Assembly (NCBI GenBank): GCA_902580265.1
Contig: CACHJY010000043.1
Coordinates: forward strand, 1-6,595
DNA length: 6,595 nucleotides
Source of the DNA: an uncultured Alphaproteobacteria bacterium
Lineage (GTDB): Bacteria > Pseudomonadota > Alphaproteobacteria > Rhodobacterales > Rhodobacteraceae
Direction: 5' to 3'
This document shows positions 1 to 4,908 of this stretch, piece after piece. A model generated the notes under the pieces. The model was not told the origin of the DNA, ran no database searches, and worked only from the letters and a program-made list of their open reading frames with translations. Each line of letters opens with the position of its first letter. Position 1 is the stretch's first letter. A program made the position numbers and the translations under genes.

Positions 1-540
1 ATAATTGTCTGCTAGCGGATGGCGGTTCATCTCTATATAAAATCGATCACCGAATGTTCTTTTAAAGTGAAGCAAAAGCTTCTCCGCCTCTTTAATTTTG
101 TTATCTCTCAGAAGATTGTTGATTGGGCTCTCATCACCACCCGATAGACAAATCAAACCCTCGGAAAATTTATCAATTTCCCCAATACTCATACCCTCAA
201 ACCGATAAGCATCTTGTAGAAAGAACTTACTCGAAAGCTCCATCAAATTACGATATCCAACTTCATTCTTTGCTAACAAAAGCATGCTAATCTGGTCAGT
301 TGGTCTCAATTTTTTTACATCGGTTTCTCTTGGGCTAATCGGTAATTGGCATCCTATAATAGGTTGTATTCCGTTATCTGATAACACTTCTGAAAACTCT
401 AAAGCACCAAACAAATTTCCTCTATCAGCAATTCCAACGGCTGGCATTTTAAATTCACAGCATCGGTCAGCCAATGCCTTTGCAAAAATAGCTCCTTCTA
501 AGAGCGAGTAGATTGTTTTAGTTTTAAGATGAACAAACAT
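1..540 (-). CDS. dnaE: DNA polymerase III subunit alpha, N-terminal part (runs off the left edge)
   Basis: This is the catalytic subunit of the replicative DNA polymerase, of which only the first 180 codons (PHP domain) are present. The reading frame is open from an ATG at 540-538 to base 1. The N-terminus FVHL (2-5) followed by YSLLEGAI (11-18), then MPAVGIADRGNLFGALEFS (32-50) and GIQPIIGC (57-64), is the characteristic start of DnaE, in the form seen in Alphaproteobacteria. The motif I histidines of active PHP domains (HxH) are replaced by Lys6 and Lys8, so the domain is probably not a metal-dependent exonuclease; such loss is common in DnaE proteins that rely on a separate epsilon subunit. 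No strong Shine-Dalgarno sequence precedes the ATG, but the start matches family N-termini. It is divergent from the thioesterase gene at 641. Identification is firm; the missing C-terminal polymerase part cannot be judged. Confidence 0.95.
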   Translation of the reverse strand, partial: MFVHLKTKTIYSLLEGAIFAKALADRCCEFKMPAVGIADRGNLFGALEFSEVLSDNGIQPIIGCQLPISPRETDVKKLRPTDQISMLLLAKNEVGYRNLMELSSKFFLQDAYRFEGMSIGEIDKFSEGLICLSGGDESPINNLLRDNKIKEAEKLLLHFKRTFGDRFYIEMNRHPLADNY

Positions 541-583
541 TCTTAATACAGTTCTTTGCTTAATTATTAATAGAGGGCTTTTA

Positions 584-613
584 ACTATACGATTTTGTCG
601 ATACACTTATCAA
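584..613 (-). promoter_or_regulatory. Candidate sigma70-type promoter for dnaE
   Basis: Read on the minus strand, a TTGATA hexamer (613-608) is followed by an 18-base spacer and a TATAGT hexamer (589-584). Each resembles the -35 and -10 consensus. Transcription would start near 577, giving a leader of about 37 bases before the dnaE ATG. It is the best-spaced pair in the divergent gap, but AT-rich DNA yields such pairs by chance, so this is tentative. Confidence 0.35.
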
Positions 614-640
614 CATTAACTTTCAAAGGTTTTATAAAAA

Positions 641-1036
641 TTGATTTTTACAAATATTGTCCCCCGGGTTTCAGAGACCGATGGTGTAGGCCACATTAAC
701 AACGTATATATACCTATTTGGTTTGAGGCAGGTAGGAGAGAAATTTTTAAAATTTTTTCTCCGAAACTAGACTTTGTAAACTGGAGACTCGCATTAGTAA
801 AAGTTACAGTTGAGTATGTAGATCAGCTTTATTTAGCAGAGAATGTAGAGATAAAAACTGGGATTGAAAAAATTGGAAATTCCTCGTTCACTATAAAAGA
901 ACAAATATACCAAACCAATAGACTTTGTGCTAAGGGTGAGGCAATTTATGTCAACTACAACTTTAAAGAAAAAAAATCCGAGGTTATCTCTAATGAAGTC
1001 AGGAATAAACTTCAAAGTATTAAGTTCATAGAGTAA
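641..1036 (+). CDS. Hotdog-fold acyl-CoA thioesterase (4HBT/YbgC-like)
   Basis: The product is predicted to hydrolyse an acyl-CoA thioester in the cytoplasm; the substrate cannot be read from sequence. The 131-residue length is normal for the 4-hydroxybenzoyl-CoA thioesterase family. The N-terminal signature is ETDGVGHINN (12-21), where Asp14 corresponds to the usual catalytic Asp, followed by the WFEAGR helix (27-32). The remaining sequence has the alternating pattern of the hotdog beta-sheet, for example IKTGIEKIGNSSFTIKEQIY (71-90). The start is TTG: an in-frame stop (635-637) lies two codons upstream and no ATG or GTG lies before the conserved motif. AAAGG at 625-629 may be the ribosome binding site. 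It is first in a plus-strand cluster, with the next gene 4 bases downstream. The family call is secure, the specific function unknown. Confidence 0.85.
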   Translation: MIFTNIVPRVSETDGVGHINNVYIPIWFEAGRREIFKIFSPKLDFVNWRLALVKVTVEYVDQLYLAENVEIKTGIEKIGNSSFTIKEQIYQTNRLCAKGEAIYVNYNFKEKKSEVISNEVRNKLQSIKFIE

Positions 1037-1040
1037 TGAT

Positions 1041-1235
1041 ATGAAAAAGATCGTTATAAAATCACAAATTTCATTGGAGATTGATGAAGAGCATGACGAA
1101 GATGCACTTTTAAAGGCAACCGATTGGCACCAACGGGTAGGCAGCTTTCTCGCTTTAGTTGATAAAACTCTCGCTACTGGCGTTCAATTTAAAGATTTGA
1201 GAATTAACATTGTGGAAATAGAAAAAGAATCATAA
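1041..1235 (+). CDS. Small acidic protein of unknown function
   Basis: I do not recognise this 64-residue protein. It begins MKKIVIKSQISLEIDEEHDEDALLK-like, with a basic first strand followed by a strongly acidic stretch (about residues 14-21), then an amphipathic stretch with ATDWHQRVGSFLALVDKTL (26-44), and ends in LRINIVEIEKES (53-64). There is no signal peptide and no membrane segment, so it is probably cytoplasmic. The beta-helix-beta pattern could suit a small partner or binding protein, but that is inference. It starts 4 bases after the thioesterase stop and has only a weak ribosome binding site, so translation is likely coupled to the upstream gene. Its position argues that it is real and co-expressed, and a functional link with the thioesterase is possible but unproven. 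Confidence 0.65.
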   Translation: MKKIVIKSQISLEIDEEHDEDALLKATDWHQRVGSFLALVDKTLATGVQFKDLRINIVEIEKES

Positions 1236-1274
1236 ACTTTACACGGGAACAAAATCTTATTTTTGTTATCGGAC

Positions 1275-1295
1275 TATAATATTTTTTAAGGAGGG
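1275..1295 (+). promoter_or_regulatory. TATAAT hexamer and strong Shine-Dalgarno before the small lipoprotein gene
   Basis: AAGGAGGG at 1288-1295 is a near-perfect match to the anti-Shine-Dalgarno sequence, 4 bases before the ATG at 1300, and is by far the strongest ribosome binding site on the plus strand here. A consensus TATAAT sits at 1275-1280, but no good -35 hexamer lies 16-18 bases upstream, and a start 7 bases downstream would leave almost no leader. The ribosome binding site is clear; the separate promoter is weakly supported. Confidence 0.5.
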
Positions 1296-1299
1296 TATA

Positions 1300-1587
1300 A
1301 TGATTTCAAAAATATTTAAACTAGGGACAGTGGCAGCAATAGGTATACTTATTTCATCTTGCTCGAGTGGTAATGGGTCAAATAGCCTAATGAGAATGTT
1401 TTCTGGAAACCCTGAAAGGACAATCACAGTAGCTATAAAAGACGGCACTGCAAAGCAACTTAAAAACTCCTGGGACAAGAAAGCTTTAAGTGCATGTGGC
1501 TCAGCTTACACAGTGGTTAATTTAGGAACAGCGGTAAGTACTGCAGGAGGCCATAATTCTCTTTCGGGAACTGTTTCTTGTAACTAG
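1300..1587 (+). CDS. Small lipoprotein of unknown function
   Basis: This 95-residue protein carries a lipoprotein signal peptide: a basic N-terminus (Lys4, Lys7), a hydrophobic core (about residues 8-18) and the lipobox ISSC with Cys21 as the lipidated residue. The mature part is about 75 residues, begins with a Ser/Gly/Asn-rich linker (22-30), and contains a segment TITVAIKDGTAKQL (41-54). Two cysteines, Cys66 and Cys94, could form a disulfide in the periplasm. Residue 27 after Cys21 is not Asp and there is no Asp at +2, so outer-membrane sorting is plausible by the E. coli rule. I do not recognise the mature domain. It has a very strong ribosome binding site, suggesting high expression, and is followed 8 bases later by the M20 peptidase gene, so the two are probably co-transcribed. 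Confidence 0.75.
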   Translation: MISKIFKLGTVAAIGILISSCSSGNGSNSLMRMFSGNPERTITVAIKDGTAKQLKNSWDKKALSACGSAYTVVNLGTAVSTAGGHNSLSGTVSCN

Positions 1588-1595
1588 CTAACATC

Positions 1596-2735
1596 ATGAC
1601 AGAAGTAAAAGAATATACCTTTGATACAAAAAAAATCTTAAGCACTCTGCAGGACTGGGTTGAGGTCGAGAGTCCTACCTTCGATAGAGATGCGGTAAAT
1701 AGAATGATGGATTTGTGCTCTAATTTTCTTGCAGAGATGGGTGGACGACTTGAAAGAGTCCCAGGCAAACAAAATCTAGGTGATTGCTTAAGAGCAACTT
1801 TCAATGAGACCCCAGAAAATTTAAATTCCCCTGGTATACTTTTAATGGGTCACATGGATACCGTTCATCCAATTGGAACCTTAAAAAAGTTTCCTTTCAG
1901 GGTCGATGGTAGCAAGTGCTTTGGCCCAGGGATTTTCGATATGAAAAGTGGAAATCTTATAGCAATGGAAGCAGTAAAAATGCTTATGAGAGAACGAGAT
2001 TTACCTAACCTGAAAATTACGATTTTAATTACATCAGATGAAGAAATTGGGTCACCCAGCACCAGAAGTCTTATTGAGTCTGAGTCTCTAAGGTCAAAGT
2101 ATGTTTTAGTCCCTGAGCCAGGTCTTCCCGATGGTGGATATGTTTCAGGTAGATATGCCATTGCACGATTTAATTTAAAGACACAAGGTGTACCATTCCA
2201 TGCAGGAATAGATCCTAAGGCAGGCAAGTCGGCTGTGAAGGAGATGGCTAAAAAGATCATGGAGATAGAAGATTTGTCAAATGATGATAGAACATTTTCT
2301 GTAGGCGTTATAAAGGGAGGTCAGTGGGTAAACTGTGTTAGCTCAGAGTGCATAGCGGAAGTAATATCTATGGCAAAAGAACAAAAGAACCTTGACGAAG
2401 GCTCTTCGACCATACTTGGTCTCACTAGAGATATAGAAGGTATAAAGTTCACTGTTGAACAAGGGGTAGTAAGACCCGTATGGGAACCAAATGAGGGAAC
2501 ATTAAACCTTTTAGGCATCACAAAAAGCATTTGTGAAGATCTTGGTCTTCCATTTTCACATGGTAGTATGGGAGGTGGGTCGGATGGAAACTTCAGCGGA
2601 GCTTTAGGGATATCGACAATAGATGGGTTAGGCACATTGGGTGACGGTTATCATACCCTAAATGAACATTTATATATCGACAGTATTGCTAAAAGAGCTA
2701 ACGTTATCGCAAATATAATCAAGCAGCTCAAATAG
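1596..2735 (+). CDS. M20-family zinc metallopeptidase (glutamate carboxypeptidase / ArgE-DapE-like)
   Basis: The product is a predicted di-zinc amidohydrolase or peptidase that cleaves a C-terminal residue or an N-acyl group; its 379 residues fit the family. The expected ligands are visible: His86 in GHMDT (with Asp88 supporting it), bridging Asp115 in GPGIFDMKSG, general base Glu149 and ligand Glu150 in SDEEIG, Glu174 in PEPG, and His353 in GYHTLNEH. The dimerisation or lid domain spans roughly 185-295 and contains FHAGIDPKAGKSA (201-213). The C-terminal GGGSDGNF (326-333) resembles the GGGTDANF motif of carboxypeptidase G2-type enzymes. No signal peptide is present, so it is probably cytoplasmic. 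The ATG at 1596 lacks a good ribosome binding site, but the following residues belong to the conserved family N-terminus; coupling to the lipoprotein 8 bases upstream is likely. The substrate is unknown, with a carboxypeptidase G2-like role favoured over ArgE or DapE. Confidence 0.9.
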   Translation: MTEVKEYTFDTKKILSTLQDWVEVESPTFDRDAVNRMMDLCSNFLAEMGGRLERVPGKQNLGDCLRATFNETPENLNSPGILLMGHMDTVHPIGTLKKFPFRVDGSKCFGPGIFDMKSGNLIAMEAVKMLMRERDLPNLKITILITSDEEIGSPSTRSLIESESLRSKYVLVPEPGLPDGGYVSGRYAIARFNLKTQGVPFHAGIDPKAGKSAVKEMAKKIMEIEDLSNDDRTFSVGVIKGGQWVNCVSSECIAEVISMAKEQKNLDEGSSTILGLTRDIEGIKFTVEQGVVRPVWEPNEGTLNLLGITKSICEDLGLPFSHGSMGGGSDGNFSGALGISTIDGLGTLGDGYHTLNEHLYIDSIAKRANVIANIIKQLK

Positions 2736-2909
2736 TTAAATCCTACTTAGAAAAATTAAAATTGCTGTTTGCGAGCCTATCAATAGTATAGCGACAGCTA
2801 TCAAGACTTTCATACAAAAGCCAAAATACCGTGCGTCTATGAAAAACCTGAAAAATATATACAAAAATATGAATAAAATTAATTCAAAAAATATTAACCT
2901 TAGGAACAT
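2736..2909 (-). CDS. Possible small two-pass membrane protein
   Basis: A 57-codon ORF runs on the minus strand from an ATG at 2909-2907 to a TAA at 2738-2736. The product is very hydrophobic, with one likely membrane segment at about 3-23 (rich in Phe, Leu and Ile) and another at about 33-53 (MKVLIAVAILLIGSQTAILI), joined by a short charged loop RFFIDARY (21-28). It begins 20 bases after the stop of the transporter gene and could share its transcript; AGG lies 4 bases before the ATG as a weak ribosome binding site. Its stop directly abuts the stop of the convergent peptidase gene, so it fills the intergenic gap exactly. I do not recognise it. T-rich DNA readily gives hydrophobic translations by chance, so the gene is plausible rather than certain. 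Confidence 0.42.
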   Translation of the reverse strand: MFLRLIFFELILFIFLYIFFRFFIDARYFGFCMKVLIAVAILLIGSQTAILIFLSRI

Positions 2910-2929
2910 GTAACCTATTCTCTACTTAA

Positions 2930-3838
2930 TTAAATACTTGGAAGGCCTAACAAAGCCAATATTGATATTGTAATTAAGCTCATACCAATTAATTCAAACC
3001 CTGATATTTTTTCTTTATAAAAAATATATGATATCAAAACGGAAAAGACTATTTCTAGTTGTCCAACAGCTCGGACAAGAGTTGCATCAACAAGAGAAAA
3101 AGCATAAAACCAACAAAAAGTTGCTGCGCATCCAAAAAAACCAACTGGCAAGCCCTTTTTCCATATTAACATTAACTTCAGAGCGTTCTGCTTTCCCTCA
3201 ATGGCAACGATATATATTCCAAATATGACCGATTGAAAAGCCAAGGCCAAGCATGACAAGACCAAAACTTTTTTATAGATGAAGCTTAAAGTTACACTAT
3301 CAAGCGCTACTTTGTACAAAACAGAACTCAGGCCTAAAAAAATACCACAGGATACTCCCAAAGTTACCTGATACAAAAACAACCGATTATAGCCCATATT
3401 CCCTATAAGTTTTTGCTTAGACATGAATAACATCCCGATAAAGCCTGTAATTATAGCTAACAAAACATTTGAGGTGAGAATAAACCCTATAATAATTATT
3501 TCTAATATAGTGGTTTGTATTACTTCAGTTTTGGAAAATGCAACACCTATAGCAAATGATCGTAGGGTAAATAATTTTATAAGAATAATTGTAAACAAAA
3601 TTTGGCAAATGCTTGCGGCAATTAAAAAAAACCATGTCGTTAAGGAAAGATTTTTTAGTATCACGAATTCTTGGGTACCTAAAAAAATAACAGCTAGCAG
3701 AACAACGATGGGTAGAGCAAATATAAATCGAGAATAAGCTGATACCAACACTCCTACATCTTCAATTAAATTCTTTTGAAACACGCTACGAAGTGTCTGC
3801 GACAAACTCGCGATTGCTGTAATTAAAACCCAGCTCAC
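2930..3838 (-). CDS. EamA/DMT-superfamily membrane transporter
   Basis: This is a predicted inner-membrane permease or exporter of small metabolites from the drug/metabolite transporter superfamily. At 302 residues with about ten hydrophobic segments in two five-helix halves it has the usual EamA architecture. The first half begins with a helix containing LSQTLRSVFQK (12-22). The second half ends with the typical C-terminal pattern: SLVDATLVRAVGQLEIVFSV (248-267), then YKEKISGFELIGMSLI (274-289) and a final hydrophobic helix. The start is GTG at 3838-3836, because a TAA lies three codons upstream in frame; there is no close ribosome binding site. It lies 43 bases downstream of the DUF3833 lipoprotein gene on the same strand, so co-transcription is likely. 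The substrate cannot be inferred. Confidence 0.85.
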   Translation of the reverse strand: MSWVLITAIASLSQTLRSVFQKNLIEDVGVLVSAYSRFIFALPIVVLLAVIFLGTQEFVILKNLSLTTWFFLIAASICQILFTIILIKLFTLRSFAIGVAFSKTEVIQTTILEIIIIGFILTSNVLLAIITGFIGMLFMSKQKLIGNMGYNRLFLYQVTLGVSCGIFLGLSSVLYKVALDSVTLSFIYKKVLVLSCLALAFQSVIFGIYIVAIEGKQNALKLMLIWKKGLPVGFFGCAATFCWFYAFSLVDATLVRAVGQLEIVFSVLISYIFYKEKISGFELIGMSLITISILALLGLPSI

Positions 3839-3881
3839 GTTGATTTAACTTTCAAATCTAGCGTATGAAATAGCGTCAATC

Positions 3882-4442
3882 TTACTTCGAAAAAAATATT
3901 GTAACATCAGCTATTTTTATTCCCCATTTAAAAACTTCAGCTCTATTTATAACTACTTTCTTATCAGCTTTAACAAATCGATCATCAAAGGATACTGTTA
4001 TATTAGTTTCCCCAATACTGATCGTGGTGTCATAAACCATCCTCATGGTATTACCAACTTGTTTACCCCTTGCAATTCCGATTGTATCTTTTGATTTACC
4101 TTCATAGTAACCAGTTTCTGTTTTTGTTATAACCCACTCTCTATACTCTTTTTCTCCATCATTGTAAGTGAAGTATTCCTTAAGTATTAATTGTTTGTTG
4201 TCTCTTTCTCCGTTGAGCTTTACTTTGAATGTCCTCTGCAAATTTCCAAATCTATCAACGACTAAACCCCAAGCCGTTGTCTCACCATCAAAGTATTCAA
4301 GTAGCTCAAAAGATAAATTTTTTGAAACAACGTTTTCCATATTTGAATTGGAACACCCGGCTAGAAAGGCAAAAGTCAGAGAAAGCATAAGAAAGGTTGA
4401 CTGCAAGATTTTTAATTTAAGCACCTGAGAACAATGTTTCAT
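3882..4442 (-). CDS. DUF3833-family lipoprotein
   Basis: The 186-residue product has a lipoprotein signal peptide (basic positions up to residue 11, hydrophobic core about 15-28) ending in the lipobox LAGC with Cys30 as the lipidated residue. The mature part closely follows what I recall of the DUF3833 family: LEYFDGETTAWGL (48-60), VDRFGNLQRTFKV (62-74), YNDGEKEYREWVI (93-105), YYEGKSKDTIGIARGKQVGN (112-131) and a C-terminal INRAEVFKWGIKIADVTIFF (165-184). The pattern suggests a beta-rich, lipocalin-like envelope protein of unknown biochemical role, anchored to a membrane facing the periplasm. GGGAAAG at 4455-4449, six bases before the ATG, is a usable ribosome binding site. It lies between the 32-residue membrane ORF upstream and the EamA transporter downstream. 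Family assignment is from memory of the motif order. Confidence 0.85.
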   Translation of the reverse strand: MKHCSQVLKLKILQSTFLMLSLTFAFLAGCSNSNMENVVSKNLSFELLEYFDGETTAWGLVVDRFGNLQRTFKVKLNGERDNKQLILKEYFTYNDGEKEYREWVITKTETGYYEGKSKDTIGIARGKQVGNTMRMVYDTTISIGETNITVSFDDRFVKADKKVVINRAEVFKWGIKIADVTIFFSK

Positions 4443-4494
4443 AAAATTCTTTCCCTATTTTGTAATCTCAATTTTATTCAAATTCAAAAGCAAC

Positions 4495-4509
4495 TAGCCT
4501 ACTTGGCTA
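4495..4509. repeat. Short inverted repeat upstream of the DUF3833 gene
   Basis: TAGCC (4495-4499) and GGCTA (4505-4509) form a perfect five-base-pair stem with a five-base loop. It lies between the stop of the 32-residue ORF and the DUF3833 start. On the minus strand a T-rich stretch comes before the stem and only a short CTTTT run follows a few bases after it, so it is at best a weak terminator or attenuator. Confidence 0.3.
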
Positions 4510-4545
4510 AAAACCGCAAACTTATCATTAAATAACGTAAATCAT

Positions 4546-4644
4546 TTACATCCCTGAAACCACGACAATAATAAAGAAAACTAAAAAAATTAAATTAGTA
4601 ATGATAAGTGGCTTAGTATTTGGATTTTTGTGAGGCTGCTTCAT
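4546..4644 (-). CDS. Putative single-pass membrane microprotein (32 residues)
   Basis: A short ORF runs from an ATG at 4644-4642 to a TAA at 4548-4546. The first twelve residues are polar and basic (MKQPHKNPNTKP, with Lys2, Lys6 and Lys11) and are followed by one uninterrupted hydrophobic helix (about 13-30, LIITNLIFLVFFIIVVVSG), ending right after it. By the positive-inside rule the N-terminus should face the cytoplasm. AAAGGAG (4657-4651) lies six bases before the ATG, an excellent ribosome binding site, and a promoter-like pair lies just upstream. These three features together make chance unlikely despite the small size. I do not recognise a family; small single-pass proteins of this type often stabilise or tune a larger membrane complex, but no partner is evident. 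The DUF3833 gene follows after about 100 bases. Confidence 0.6.
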   Translation of the reverse strand: MKQPHKNPNTKPLIITNLIFLVFFIIVVVSGM

Positions 4645-4668
4645 AAGTGGCTCCTTTTACTTTCAGTT

Positions 4669-4698
4669 TTTATAAACCTTTAAATTTAATTAATTCAA
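4669..4698 (-). promoter_or_regulatory. Candidate sigma70-type promoter for the membrane microprotein operon
   Basis: On the minus strand, TTGAAT (4698-4693) and TATAAA (4674-4669) are separated by 18 bases, resembling a -35/-10 pair. A transcript would begin near 4662, just before the ribosome binding site at 4657-4651 and about 18 bases before the ATG. The order promoter, ribosome binding site, start codon is well spaced. The region is AT-rich, so chance similarity remains possible. Confidence 0.4.
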
Positions 4699-4821
4699 AC
4701 TAGATTAATGCTAAGTTAATACATAAAAGTATATAATTAAATTCAGTCCATCAGAAAATATTAAATCCAATCCAGCATTTTTTGCTAAAAATATTTTTGT
4801 CCTTAGTTCTACATTATTAGT

Positions 4822-4850
4822 TTGATTAAGATTCTATACAGAAATAAACT
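4822..4850 (+). promoter_or_regulatory. Weak candidate promoter for the aldehyde dehydrogenase gene
   Basis: TTGATT (4822-4827) and TAAACT (4845-4850) are separated by 17 bases and each matches four of six consensus positions. A start near 4857 would give a leader of about 48 bases containing the ten-codon ORF. The match is weak and is offered only as the best candidate in this gap. Confidence 0.2.
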
Positions 4851-4875
4851 GGGCCTAGATAAATATTTAAAAAGT

Positions 4876-4908
4876 ATGAGCCTTAATCTTAGTCGGGGGG
4901 AAATATGA
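4876..4908 (+). other. Possible ten-codon leader ORF overlapping the aldehyde dehydrogenase start
   Basis: An ATG at 4876 opens a ten-codon frame (MSLNLSRGEI) whose TGA at 4906-4908 overlaps the aldehyde dehydrogenase ATG at 4905 in an ATGA arrangement. Such overlaps allow translational coupling by termination and restart. Its own ribosome binding site is poor, and the frame passes through the G-rich ribosome binding site of the main gene. It may be a chance ORF. Confidence 0.25.

Larger units (their letters stand above)
4645..4904. other. AT-rich divergent intergenic region
   Basis: These 260 bases separate the minus-strand microprotein gene from the plus-strand aldehyde dehydrogenase gene. 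Apart from the promoter-like pairs and the ten-codon ORF listed separately, I see no gene and no RNA-like structure. A palindrome AAAAATATTTTT sits at 4788-4799 and may simply reflect base composition. A regulator binding site for either gene could be here, but none is recognisable. Confidence 0.6.

Noticed and set aside
284..511. 75-codon plus-strand ORF within the dnaE region
   Set aside because: It lies entirely antisense to a clear dnaE reading frame and shows no protein-like motifs.
1249..1266. AACAAAA...TTTTGTT hairpin before the small lipoprotein gene as a terminator
   Set aside because: The stem is almost entirely A-T pairs and lacks a GC-rich core, so it would be unstable.
1865..2635. 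Two minus-strand ORFs of 131 and 104 codons inside the M20 peptidase gene
   Set aside because: Both are antisense shadows of a gene with an intact catalytic motif set; no ribosome binding site or family resemblance.
3423..3737. 104-codon plus-strand ORF opposite the EamA transporter gene
   Set aside because: Antisense to a well-formed membrane protein frame and without recognisable protein features.
4459..4487. TTGAAT and TACAAA pair with 17-base spacing upstream of the DUF3833 gene (minus strand)
   Set aside because: A start from this pair would fall inside the likely ribosome binding site at 4455-4449, so it would make an unusable or leaderless message; chance in AT-rich DNA is more likely.
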